This document shows, piece by piece, positions 1-8,164 of a stretch of 64,000 nt of DNA. The stretch comes from Psychrobacillus sp042945595 (lineage in GTDB: Bacteria > Bacillota > Bacilli > Bacillales_A > Planococcaceae). The position numbers and the translations under genes are program-made. The notes below the pieces were generated by a model. The model did not search any database. It was not told the DNA's origin and worked only from the letters and a program-made list of their open reading frames with translations. Positions within the stretch are counted from its first letter, which is position 1. Every line of letters starts with the position of its first letter. Location: positions 3,472,001 to 3,536,000 of the forward strand of contig NZ_CP168493.1 of NCBI RefSeq assembly GCF_042945595.1, read 5' to 3'.

Positions 1-681
1 CATCCACTCTTTTAATGCTTCATGCGATCCAATAACCGTTTCCCAAACTTTTGGTGCATCTTCTAACCTCGGCGCTCGAATAAGAAGCCGTTCCGTATAA
101 AACTCCTCCGAAAAAGAGTTTAACTCATCTTTTTTCGTATCATTATTGAAACCATCGTCCCAAATAACAGGTGTAGCAGTTCCCTTTAAAAAATCATCCC
201 TTGTCATGCCGTAGGTTACTGCATCATAGTACGATTCTTCTTTTGGAGAAAACCATGCTTGACGTAACTGAGCCTCTTTCACAAATCCAGCCCGTTCAAA
301 CGTTTTTCGCATCGCAAAATTATCCTGTCTTGTATGGCCTTCTAAGCGAATTTTCACTTCAGGTAATTGGAAAATGTATTCTGCAACCATTTTCAAAGCA
401 CGTGGACCATATCCTCTTCCACGCGATTCATCTGCAATTCGTAAATCAAATAAAGGAATCTCATCTTGTAAATCGTAAATTTTAACAATTCCTACTTGTT
501 CATTCTCTTCATTTTCAACCCAAAAAGTCTTCACTTCGTCGGATTGATATCCGCCTTCTTCAATCGTCTTTTCAATTAACTCTCTGGCTGGATGTGAATT
601 TCCATGATATGGCCATGTATTAGTCGTCATGAAATGGATGAGTTGCTCTTGCTCCTCCATCGTCCACTCTGTAAGCTTCAT
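1..681 (-). CDS. Tandem GNAT N-acetyltransferase (3' part beyond window)
   Basis: The frame is open from an ATG at 681 to the window edge (227 codons, no stop), so the C-terminus is missing. A GGGGGAAAG ribosome binding site precedes the ATG. Residues 1-165 form a GNAT domain of the acetyltransf_3 type; the acetyl-CoA loop region reads ESRGRGYGPRALKM, followed by a FERAGF element. From about residue 190 a second GNAT domain begins with the RimJ/RimL-like opening TERLLIRAPRLEDA. The protein is therefore a fusion of two acetyltransferase modules, or the second module is cut by the edge. The substrate cannot be told. It is likely cytoplasmic. Confidence 0.8.
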   Translation of the reverse strand, partial: MKLTEWTMEEQEQLIHFMTTNTWPYHGNSHPARELIEKTIEEGGYQSDEVKTFWVENEENEQVGIVKIYDLQDEIPLFDLRIADESRGRGYGPRALKMVAEYIFQLPEVKIRLEGHTRQDNFAMRKTFERAGFVKEAQLRQAWFSPKEESYYDAVTYGMTRDDFLKGTATPVIWDDGFNNDTKKDELNSFSEEFYTERLLIRAPRLEDAPKVWETVIGSHEALKEWM

Positions 682-700
682 TTTCTTTCCCCCAAACGTA

Positions 701-2806
701 CTACTTATGCATTTTTAATAGTCGCAAAGAATTCAACACTACTAGTAATGTCGCTCCCATATCTGCAAAGATGGCAATCCATAACGTTAACCATCCCGGA
801 ATGATGAGTAAAAGCGCGATGATTTTTAACCCTAATGCAAACATAATATTTTCTTTAATTATATGCAATGCTTTTCGACTTAATCGAATCGTATATGGAA
901 GTTTCTCTAAATCATCTGCCATTAACGCAACATCTGCAGTTTCAAGTGCAGCGTCCGTTCCTGCTCCACCCATTGCGATTCCAACAGTGGAAGCCGCAAG
1001 TGCCGGTGCATCATTCACTCCGTCCCCTACCATTGCTACTGCACCATATTTTTCTTTCAACACTTTAATGGCCGAAAGTTTTTGTTCGGGCATTAACCCT
1101 GCTTCTACATCTGTCATTCCTAGTTTAACCGCAATGGCATGTGCAGTTCGTGCGTCGTCTCCAGTAAGCATGACGGTGTGTTTAATACCTGCATTTTTGA
1201 GATCTTGTAATACTTTACTGCTCGTTGAACGAATTGGATCTGCCACTGCTATAAATCCTTTATAAACTCCTTCTTCTGCAGCAAGCATCACTGTATTTCC
1301 TTCTGATTGCAGTAGTTCAATTTTTTCAATCAGTTCACTCGAAACGACGCTTAAAGAAGTAATCCAAGAAACACTACCCACTGACCATTTTTTACCACCT
1401 ATAATTCCTTCTGCCCCTTTACCAGTGACAGACTGAAATCCTTCTATTTCAACAGTTTGAATATGTTCTTTCGATCCATATTTCACAATCGCTTGCGCAA
1501 GTGGATGTTGTGAATACGTTTCAATAGACATGACTTTTTGAATAAAATCATTGGTGGATTCAGACTCCACAAGCATAACTTCCGGATATCCTTTTGTTAA
1601 AGTACCCGTTTTATCAAAAGCAATTGCTTGAAGTCGACCAATTTCTTCTAAGTGAATGCCACCTTTAATGAGTACCCCTTGCTTTGCAGCGTTTCCGATT
1701 GCTGTTACGATTGCTACTGGCGTTGATACAACTAAAGCACAAGGACAACCTACAACTAGTACTGCAAGCCCTTGGTAAATCCATGTTTGCCAATCAGCTC
1801 CGAATAATGGAGGAACAATTGCTACTAGAAAAGCTATTGCAATTATTGCAGGCGTATAATATTTCGCAAATTTATCGACAAACTTTTGCGAAGGTGCTTT
1901 TTCAGCTTGCGCTTCTTCAACTAAATGAATAATCTTTGCTATTGTTGTGTCTTCTACTCTTTTCGTTACTTGTACTTCCAAAGATCCTTCTTCATTTAAC
2001 GTACCAGCAAACACTTCGTCGCCAATTGTTTTCATAACTGGGACCGCTTCTCCTGTAATAGAAGCTTGATTAACAGCAGAAGTCCCTTTTAACACAATAC
2101 CATCCATCGCAATTTTTTGCCCTGGTTTCACAATTAGCGTGTCATTTATTTGAATAAATTCAGTGTCTACTTCTACTAATTGGTTTCCTCGACGAATCGT
2201 TGCAATTGGAGGAGCTATATCCATTAACTGACTGATCGATTGACGTGCTTTATTCATGGAGTATGCTTCTAGCGCCTCACTTACAGCGAACAAAAAGACA
2301 ACAACTGCTCCTTCTCGCCATTCACCGATAATTGCGGCTCCAATAATTGCAATCGTCATAAGTGTCTTCATATCAAAATAAAAGCGAGATAGGTTTATCA
2401 GTCCACCTTTAAATAAATTGTAGCCACCAATAGCTATGGAAATAACGAATAATCCAATCGCAACTGGATGCATTTCTTCATATAAATAGGATGCGATAAT
2501 TCCGATTACTAAAAATATAAAAGAAATAGCTGTTAACACATTTTCTTTTCTCTTGAAAAAAGGAATCTTCTCTTGTTGGCGTTGCTTGACCGGTACCACT
2601 TTAATGCCATCAAATGCTCCCGCTTTTTCGATTTCCTCAATTGTGACGTTTCCAATGACTGAAACTTTGGATGCCCCGAAGTTCACATTTGCATTCTTTA
2701 CTTCAGGTAAATTTTTTATATTGTTTTCAAATTTCAGTGCACAGTTGGCACAGGTTAGATTTTCAAGTCGATATTCTTTTTTGGCTGCTGTGTCCAATAT
2801 TCTCAC
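701..2806 (-). CDS. cadA: CadA-type Cd/Zn/Co-exporting P1B-ATPase
   Basis: This is a 701-residue heavy-metal P-type ATPase that exports divalent soft metals (Cd, Zn, Pb, Co) across the cytoplasmic membrane. One N-terminal HMA domain carries CANC (residues 19-22). Pairs of membrane segments flank the TGEAVP actuator motif (about 251-256). The transmembrane metal site is CPC (354-356), the phosphorylation site is DKTGT (398-402), and the hinge is GDGVNDAP. The start overlaps the 3' end of cadC by 44 bp, so the two are one operon and translation is probably coupled. Length and motifs match staphylococcal/Bacillus CadA. The exact metal range is inferred from the family. Confidence 0.93.
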   Translation of the reverse strand: MRILDTAAKKEYRLENLTCANCALKFENNIKNLPEVKNANVNFGASKVSVIGNVTIEEIEKAGAFDGIKVVPVKQRQQEKIPFFKRKENVLTAISFIFLVIGIIASYLYEEMHPVAIGLFVISIAIGGYNLFKGGLINLSRFYFDMKTLMTIAIIGAAIIGEWREGAVVVFLFAVSEALEAYSMNKARQSISQLMDIAPPIATIRRGNQLVEVDTEFIQINDTLIVKPGQKIAMDGIVLKGTSAVNQASITGEAVPVMKTIGDEVFAGTLNEEGSLEVQVTKRVEDTTIAKIIHLVEEAQAEKAPSQKFVDKFAKYYTPAIIAIAFLVAIVPPLFGADWQTWIYQGLAVLVVGCPCALVVSTPVAIVTAIGNAAKQGVLIKGGIHLEEIGRLQAIAFDKTGTLTKGYPEVMLVESESTNDFIQKVMSIETYSQHPLAQAIVKYGSKEHIQTVEIEGFQSVTGKGAEGIIGGKKWSVGSVSWITSLSVVSSELIEKIELLQSEGNTVMLAAEEGVYKGFIAVADPIRSTSSKVLQDLKNAGIKHTVMLTGDDARTAHAIAVKLGMTDVEAGLMPEQKLSAIKVLKEKYGAVAMVGDGVNDAPALAASTVGIAMGGAGTDAALETADVALMADDLEKLPYTIRLSRKALHIIKENIMFALGLKIIALLLIIPGWLTLWIAIFADMGATLLVVLNSLRLLKMHK

Positions 2807-3155
2807 CCTCTTCTACTGCATGTTCATACGCAATTTTAACTAACTCGTTTACATGATGATCAGCTAATGAATAATAAACTAATTTTCCTTTGCGACGTGA
2901 TTTTGCAAGAGATAAATCGCGTAAAAATCGTAAATGATGCGATGCGGTTGCTGTAGAAGATTCAATAATTTCACTTACATCACACACACAAAGCTCTTCT
3001 TCAATTGTGAGCGCATACGCAATTTTTAATCTTGTTTCATCTGCTAATGCTTTAAAAATCAGTGCTACCTTTGTAACATCTGGCAGTTTCTTTTTTACGG
3101 AAAGTACAACGTCTTCGTGCACTCTCGTTACTTCACATATATCCTTCGTCTGCAC
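2763..3155 (-). CDS. cadC: ArsR/SmtB-family metal sensor repressor CadC
   Basis: This 130-residue winged-helix repressor contains the ELCVCD metal motif (Cys56, Cys58) and an N-terminal Cys7, as in CadC. The second N-terminal ligand of classical CadC (Cys11) is Arg11 here. The C-terminal alpha-5 zinc site is intact: Asp99, His101, His112, Glu115. The recognition helix reads STATASHHLRFL. It is the first gene of the cadC-cadA operon and is preceded by a promoter and two palindromes (3166-3249), so it should repress its own operon and release DNA on metal binding. The start ATG has a GGTGAG site upstream. Confidence 0.9.
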   Translation of the reverse strand: MQTKDICEVTRVHEDVVLSVKKKLPDVTKVALIFKALADETRLKIAYALTIEEELCVCDVSEIIESSTATASHHLRFLRDLSLAKSRRKGKLVYYSLADHHVNELVKIAYEHAVEEGENIGHSSQKRIST

Positions 3156-3165
3156 GTTCTCACCT

Positions 3166-3187
3166 CATTCAAATAATCGTTTGATTG
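3166..3187 (-). promoter_or_regulatory. CadC operator 1 (start-proximal)
   Basis: Imperfect palindrome CATTCAAA-N6-TTTGATTG lies between the -10 box and the cadC start. The half-site TCAAA is typical of CadC/SmtB operators. It would block the transcription start region. Confidence 0.7.
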
Positions 3188-3195
3188 TTATTTTC

Positions 3196-3224
3196 ATTAT
3201 ATGTTCAAACTATTCGAAACGCAA
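3196..3224 (-). promoter_or_regulatory. cadCA promoter
   Basis: The -35 box TTGCGT (3219-3224) and a perfect -10 TATAAT (3196-3201) are separated by 17 bp, so this is a sigma-A-type promoter reading into cadC. It is flanked on both sides by CadC-type palindromes. Confidence 0.75.
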
Positions 3225-3227
3225 GGA

Positions 3228-3249
3228 CATTCAAACCATTATTTGAATG
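3228..3249 (-). promoter_or_regulatory. CadC operator 2 (upstream)
   Basis: Perfect palindrome CATTCAAA-N6-TTTGAATG sits just upstream of the -35 box. It has the same half-site and the same 8-6-8 geometry as operator 1, 62 bp apart. Confidence 0.7.
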
Positions 3250-3270
3250 TAGTTGTTTTATGCTTTGTTT

Positions 3271-3341
3271 TTGACCGCATAAATAATTTTCTGACCGGAT
3301 AGAATATTTTCTGACCGGATAAACAGAACCTCTTACCGGAT
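3271..3341. repeat. Intergenic ~20-bp-period array A (core CTGACCGGAT)
   Basis: Four copies of the ten-base core YTGACCGGAT start at 3271, 3291, 3311 and 3332 (spacing 20, 20, 21). Copies 2 and 3 are identical and preceded by TTTT; the outer copies have one mismatch each. The array fills the gap between the cadC operator region and the terminator of the acylase gene. Function unknown. Confidence 0.85.
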
Positions 3342-3354
3342 GGCACTTTCTCAG

Positions 3355-3390
3355 CACAAAAACGACCACTTCTGCATAAAGTGGCCGTCA
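3355..3390 (-). terminator. Terminator of acylase gene
   Basis: Ten-bp stem ACGACCACTT / AAGTGGCCGT (one G-T pair, 3362-3388) with a 7-nt loop is followed on the minus strand by TTTTTG. It lies just downstream of the stop at 3400. Confidence 0.8.
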
Positions 3391-3399
3391 TTTTGAAAC

Positions 3400-5757
3400 T
3401 TATTCAGCTTTTAATATTAATTCAGACCCATTATTTATTGCACCATCCATAAGGGTCGTATGATAGTTACCTTCTGCCCAGTCCATCACTTGATCGTGAT
3501 ACCACTTCGATTTCACATGTCCAACTTGACCAGGTCCAACGATATGGTATGCCTGCGATAAATCAGCCAAATCAGCGACGAATCGCCACGAAGCTCCGTG
3601 ATCTACTCTACCGTCATCTCCAAAAGCAGCAGCTTGAACAGTAATATTTGACCCACCAATAGGCACAGATTTCGGATTTAATAAATAGGCTAAAATTGGT
3701 GATGCTCCTGAAAGTGGATGATCAAAAGTCAGTTGGTGAAAGTCTCCCCATTTCCACTTTTTTTCATTCGCTCCAAATTCGTCTTTTATATCTGAGATTG
3801 CTTTCACGAACGAGTCGTACACCCATTTGTCGACTCCACCATATTCATCTAGCCAAGTACTTGCTTCATCTTTATAACCTTTTCGAAGAAACTGATCGGA
3901 GATATTTCCCTTCCCTGGGAACATGTCGTAAATATCTTCTGGCATCTCATCCTCCAATAAAACATTCGGTAGCTCTTTTATCCATTTGTGAAATACGAGT
4001 GGAGCTACTTGGTCCTTATCATCTACTTGATCCCAATCGGTTAATAAAGTAATGATATTTTTATACTCTGCGTTTCTATCTAACTTTTCCACGGAACCGA
4101 GCATCTCTGTTAAAAACTCTCTTGCATATAAATTCGTTTGATCCATTTGCAAGTTCATCATATCTTCCTTTGTTAAATTAGATTTACTTTCTAACACTTC
4201 CGCAATTCGTTCATATCGGTAAGATTGCGCCCAAAAGTCGGTAATATGATAAGGGTATGACTCATCTATCACTTGATTATTCGCAGTAGCAATAAAACCT
4301 TCCTTTGGATTCACAACAGTGGGAAGCTCATTATAAGGAACATACCCTTTCCAACCATATTGGGCAGAATCGCCTGGTACAGGCAATTGGCCATCACCCG
4401 ACTTGCGAATGGGTATTCGGCCGTTCGCTTTATATGCAATCGTTCCATCTTTTGCTGCAAATACAAAGTTTTGCGCTGGTGCATGGAAATCTTCCAAAGC
4501 AACTTCAAACTCATCCCAGTTAGACGACTTATTCATTTTCAAAATGGCTTGCAACTCAAGTGTTTGCTCAAGTGCGGTCCACTGCATTGAAAACAAGGCT
4601 GACGCTTCTTCTTCCTTGAATAACACATCTGAAATAATTGGCCCATTACGAGTGACAACTACTTCGAACGGGACATCCTGATGCCCTTTTACTTTAATCG
4701 GCTCATTTCGTACTTTTGCTTGCTCCCATTTCCCATCATATAAAAACTGTGTGCGATCATCCGGATTCGGAGTTTCGATATATAAATCCTGCACGTCTGG
4801 ACCAACATTCGTCACACCCCATGCAACATCTTCATTATGTCCTAAAATAATTCCTGGAATTCCAGCGAAAATAACGCCACTCACATTTTGTTTTGGTGAT
4901 TCTAAATGCATTTGATACCAAATAGATGGTGTACTCAACCCTAAATGCGGATCATCCGCTAGGAGAGGCAGTCCACTTTCCGTCTTCTCACCACTTACGA
5001 CCCAATTATTACTTCCATTAAACTCTTTTGGCAAAACGGAAGCATCAAAGTAGCCACTTACATTGACACGATTATTTAAATTAGCTTCAACTATCGCTGG
5101 AGCTCCCTCAGGATATTTGATGAATAATTCTTTTGCTTTATCTTCTCCCAATACATTTAATGCCCAATGCCTAATTGCTAAAGAAGACCAATTGCCCCCT
5201 AAGTCATACGCCATATACTTCCCTATGGTTAATGAATCAATGGGTGTCCACTCTTCTGGCTCATAACCGAGTAATTTGAATTCATAGCTTAACTCTCCAT
5301 CCTTTTTAGCGAACGCTATAAATTCATTTACCCCTTCTGCATACCGTTTCAATACTTCTTTTGCCTCTACATTATAGCCATCATATGATCTCTCGGCAGC
5401 ATCTCTTAAGCTAAACGTCCGGAAAAATTTATCCGTATTTACCGCTGCTTCCCCAACAACTTCCGATAATTTTCCACTAGCTTGTCTTCTAGCCAAATCC
5501 ATTTGAAATAGCCTATCCTGTGCCTGTACAAACCCTTGCGCACGATATAAATCTGCATCTGATGTAGCTTTTATATGAGGCACCCCATATTCATCCCGTA
5601 CAACTTTCACATCCGCATCTAGTGCATTTAAAGTAAGACTTCCCTTAATAATTGGCTTTGAGTTAGATAAATACATATTCAAACCAATAACCGCAACAAC
5701 ACATATCGCAAGGATAATCCCCAAAATCCATGCAACTATTTTCCACCCTTTTTTCAC
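3400..5757 (-). CDS. Penicillin acylase family (Ntn-hydrolase) protein
   Basis: This roughly 785-residue protein is an amide hydrolase of the S45 family, related to penicillin G acylase, cephalosporin acylase and quorum-signal acylases. An N-terminal hydrophobic segment (about 7-28) serves as signal or membrane anchor. The family propeptide cleavage site is seen in EFNGSNNWVVSG; Ser at about 249 would be the nucleophile and N-terminus of the beta chain. Further family blocks are ADDPHLGLSTPS and GHNEDVAWGVTNVG. I chose the GTG at 5757 because GAGGGGG lies 7 nt upstream, whereas the TTG six bases earlier is almost touching it. It is likely extracytoplasmic; the natural substrate is unknown. 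Confidence 0.88.
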   Translation of the reverse strand: MKKGWKIVAWILGIILAICVVAVIGLNMYLSNSKPIIKGSLTLNALDADVKVVRDEYGVPHIKATSDADLYRAQGFVQAQDRLFQMDLARRQASGKLSEVVGEAAVNTDKFFRTFSLRDAAERSYDGYNVEAKEVLKRYAEGVNEFIAFAKKDGELSYEFKLLGYEPEEWTPIDSLTIGKYMAYDLGGNWSSLAIRHWALNVLGEDKAKELFIKYPEGAPAIVEANLNNRVNVSGYFDASVLPKEFNGSNNWVVSGEKTESGLPLLADDPHLGLSTPSIWYQMHLESPKQNVSGVIFAGIPGIILGHNEDVAWGVTNVGPDVQDLYIETPNPDDRTQFLYDGKWEQAKVRNEPIKVKGHQDVPFEVVVTRNGPIISDVLFKEEEASALFSMQWTALEQTLELQAILKMNKSSNWDEFEVALEDFHAPAQNFVFAAKDGTIAYKANGRIPIRKSGDGQLPVPGDSAQYGWKGYVPYNELPTVVNPKEGFIATANNQVIDESYPYHITDFWAQSYRYERIAEVLESKSNLTKEDMMNLQMDQTNLYAREFLTEMLGSVEKLDRNAEYKNIITLLTDWDQVDDKDQVAPLVFHKWIKELPNVLLEDEMPEDIYDMFPGKGNISDQFLRKGYKDEASTWLDEYGGVDKWVYDSFVKAISDIKDEFGANEKKWKWGDFHQLTFDHPLSGASPILAYLLNPKSVPIGGSNITVQAAAFGDDGRVDHGASWRFVADLADLSQAYHIVGPGQVGHVKSKWYHDQVMDWAEGNYHTTLMDGAINNGSELILKAE

Positions 5758-5834
5758 AGTCAAACCCCCTCATAGTTCTTTACACTATTCGACATGTACG
5801 TATAATTACCTTCCATTTGATGGATAAGTGAACA

Positions 5835-5876
5835 TAAAAAAGACCTCTGAATACTAATATATTCAGAGGTCTTTTA
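5835..5876 (-). terminator. Terminator downstream of murB
   Basis: A perfect 14-bp stem AAGACCTCTGAATA with a 6-nt loop (5840-5873) is followed by T-runs on both strands. It serves murB on the minus strand. Confidence 0.88.
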
Positions 5877-5881
5877 ATATA

Positions 5882-6799
5882 TTATGATTGATTCTCACCA
5901 ACGATTTTCACTTCTAATTCTAGCTCAACATCGAAGTTTTCTTTCACTGCTTTTTTCACCATTTCAATCGTGCTTATATAATCTGTAGCAGTTGCATTGT
6001 TTTTATTGACTATAAACCCTGCATGCTTTGTCGATACTTCAGCTCCACCAAAGCCTTTTCCTTGTAACCCGCTATCTTGGATTAATTTCCCTGCAAAATA
6101 ACCTGGGGGACGTTTGAATACACTACCTGCAGATGGGTATTCTAATGGTTGCTTGGATTCGCGTTGAAATGTTAAATCCGCAATTTTTGCATCGATCTCT
6201 TCTTGATTACCAGGCTGCAATTCAAACTCTGCTGAAAGAACATAGTAACCTTTTTTTGTAATAACACTTTTTCTGTAACCCAGTTCTAATGCTTCCTTGG
6301 AAAGAACGAGCTTTTCTCCACTTGGTGTAAGCACAGTACATTGAACGATTACATCCTGCACTTCTCCACCGTATGCACCAGCATTCATGGCCATTGCACC
6401 ACCGATAGATCCCGGGATACCACAAGCAAACTCTAAGCCAGTCAAGGATTCTTTTGCTACAGCTCTTGAGACGTCGATAATATCTGCTCCGCTTTCCGCT
6501 ATTACTTTGTTGCCATCTATCGTGATCTTATCTAAGTTTTCTAAGCGTAGTACGATGCCACGAACGCCACCATCGCGAACGACCATATTAGAGCCGTTTC
6601 CTAGTAGCAATAATGGTATGTCATTTTCATACGCATATTGCACAACGAATGCAGCTTGGTCTTCCGTTTCAGGCGTGACAAATAAGTCCGCAACTCCACC
6701 CATACGTGTCATTGTATGCAAGTTCAATGCTTCATCTATTTTTACATTGCTAGGATCTAATTGTGTAATTAAATCTTGAAACCATTGTTGTTTAGTCAA
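5882..6799 (-). CDS. murB: UDP-N-acetylenolpyruvoylglucosamine reductase
   Basis: MurB reduces UDP-GlcNAc-enolpyruvate to UDP-MurNAc with NADPH and FAD, an essential cytoplasmic step of peptidoglycan synthesis. The 305-residue product is a type IIb MurB. FAD-binding motif LLGNGSNMVVRDGG lies at about 81-94, CGIPGSIGGAMAMNAGAYGG at about 126-145, and the catalytic serine is in PSAGSVFKRPPG (about 225). A C-terminal KHAGFIVN block is also present. Start is TTG with AAAGGA upstream. It stands alone with its own terminator. Confidence 0.95.
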   Translation of the reverse strand: MTKQQWFQDLITQLDPSNVKIDEALNLHTMTRMGGVADLFVTPETEDQAAFVVQYAYENDIPLLLLGNGSNMVVRDGGVRGIVLRLENLDKITIDGNKVIAESGADIIDVSRAVAKESLTGLEFACGIPGSIGGAMAMNAGAYGGEVQDVIVQCTVLTPSGEKLVLSKEALELGYRKSVITKKGYYVLSAEFELQPGNQEEIDAKIADLTFQRESKQPLEYPSAGSVFKRPPGYFAGKLIQDSGLQGKGFGGAEVSTKHAGFIVNKNNATATDYISTIEMVKKAVKENFDVELELEVKIVGENQS

Positions 6800-6878
6800 A
6801 AAGTGACAATCCTTTCTTCATTAACCTTATATCTTTACATAGTATGCGTTCTCGCACCTAATTTATCAAGCTATATTG

Positions 6879-7184
6879 TTACAACCATTCTTTAGACCAA
6901 GATTCAATCCCACCAACTACATCTTTTAGCGCATGACCCTTGTCTGTTAAGTTGTACTCCACTCGAACTGGGACTTCTGAAAATACGTTTCTATCTACTA
7001 TACCTTCTTTTTCAAGCTCTTTTAAACGTTCTGAAAGTAATCGACCACTTATAGGTAGAGACGACTCAATTTCATTAAATCGTTTCGCTCCATCCATTAA
7101 TTGATAAATAATTAATGCCGTCCACCTTTTTCCGATCAATTCCATTGCCTTCGCTAAACGTGGGCATAATAACATTTCTTTCAT
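6879..7184 (-). CDS. HxlR-family winged-helix regulator
   Basis: This is a roughly 101-residue HxlR/DUF24 transcription factor. The typical N-terminal cysteine lies in LLCPRLAKAMELIGKRWT (Cys7 from the chosen start); in YodB, CatR and HypR the equivalent Cys senses quinones, diamide or disulfide stress. The wHTH spans the rest, with RFNEIESSLPISGRLLSERL as recognition region. I place the start at ATG 7184, since the GTG three codons upstream overlaps the AGAGGTG ribosome binding site. It is divergent from yceI; palindromes in the shared gap (7241-7267) suggest that it controls itself and/or yceI. Confidence 0.85.
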   Translation of the reverse strand: MKEMLLCPRLAKAMELIGKRWTALIIYQLMDGAKRFNEIESSLPISGRLLSERLKELEKEGIVDRNVFSEVPVRVEYNLTDKGHALKDVVGGIESWSKEWL

Positions 7185-7240
7185 TTGATTCACCTCTATT
7201 TCGTTCTATTATATTCCCTTATAATTGTTTTGTAAAACCA

Positions 7241-7267
7241 AAGTAATTTAATTACTTAACGTAAGTA
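7241..7267. promoter_or_regulatory. Candidate HxlR operator, two interlocked palindromes
   Basis: AAGTAAT-TTA-ATTACTT (7241-7257) and TACTTA-ACG-TAAGTA (7253-7267) are both perfect and share the TACTT half-site. Further AAGTAAGTA-like half-sites occur at about 7294-7303. They sit between the divergent HxlR gene and yceI. Confidence 0.6.
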
Positions 7268-7438
7268 TGGTATAAATATATAGTTAGTTACATAAAGTAA
7301 GTATAAGTTTTTACTTTATCAAAAAGGGTATTAATTTATAAAGAGTCTTTTATTTATTTCGAATTAAAACATCTTGATTTCAAGATGAATATGTTTTATA
7401 CTTTTAAAAACAAAACTTATTTTAGGAGGAAATTAAAA

Positions 7439-7963
7439 ATGACAAAATTTAATCTTGACGCTGCTCACTCTAGTATCGATTTTTCTGTAAAACACATGAT
7501 GGTTTCAAAAGTAAAAGGGTCTTTTACAAACTTTACAGCTAATTTAGAAGGTAATGCCGAAGACTTAAATGGAGCTACTATTAGCTTTGATATCGATGTA
7601 AAATCTATTACTACAAACAGCGAAGATCGTGATAACCACTTACGTTCTGCTGACTTCTTTGACACAGAAACTTTCCCAAGCATCAAATTTGTGGCTACTA
7701 ACATCAAAAAAACAGACGATGGTGAATACCATGTAACTGGCGATATCACAATTAAAGACGTAACAAAACCTGTAACTTTCGAAGTAGAATATGGCGGTAA
7801 AGGTACTAATCCATGGGGCCAAGAAGTTGTAGCATTCTCTGCTGAAACAAAGTTAAATCGTAAAGAATTTGGCTTAGTTTGGAACCAAGCCCTTGAAACT
7901 GGTGGCGTTCTAGTAGGCGAAGACATCAAAATCTCTGTAGATCTTGAATTAAACCCAGCTTAA
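7439..7963 (+). CDS. YceI-family lipid-binding protein
   Basis: This 174-residue protein belongs to the YceI family, a lipocalin-like beta barrel that binds polyisoprenoid or amphiphilic lipids. It opens with TKFNLDAAHSSIDFSVKHMM, the family signature, followed by a DRDNHLRSADFFD block and FEVEYGGKGTNPWG. No signal peptide is seen, so it should be cytoplasmic. The start at 7439 has a perfect AGGAGGAAATT site; an upstream in-frame ATG at 7385 lacks one. It is divergent from the HxlR gene and ends in its own terminator. Confidence 0.92.
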   Translation: MTKFNLDAAHSSIDFSVKHMMVSKVKGSFTNFTANLEGNAEDLNGATISFDIDVKSITTNSEDRDNHLRSADFFDTETFPSIKFVATNIKKTDDGEYHVTGDITIKDVTKPVTFEVEYGGKGTNPWGQEVVAFSAETKLNRKEFGLVWNQALETGGVLVGEDIKISVDLELNPA

Positions 7964-7981
7964 TAATTTTTTTGTCCTCTT

Positions 7982-8014
7982 AAAGCTATCCTGATTTTCA
8001 GGATAGCTTTTCTT
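7982..8014 (+). terminator. yceI terminator
   Basis: Perfect 12-bp stem AAAGCTATCCTG, 5-nt loop, complementary arm ending in TTTTC (7982-8012). Confidence 0.88.
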
Positions 8015-8164
8015 ATTGCGAAAAATTAATTCTATTTATAAAAAGACATTTATATTTCTATTTCAATAAAACTTATTATTCTGAAATATATTATATACTT
8101 TATAACGCATAAAAATCGTGTTATTATATGGATTATTCTTTATTGTCAGAAAGGAGAGACTATT

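Noticed and set aside
7385..7438. N-terminal extension of YceI
   Set aside because: The perfect AGGAGG lies before ATG 7439, where the family N-terminus begins.
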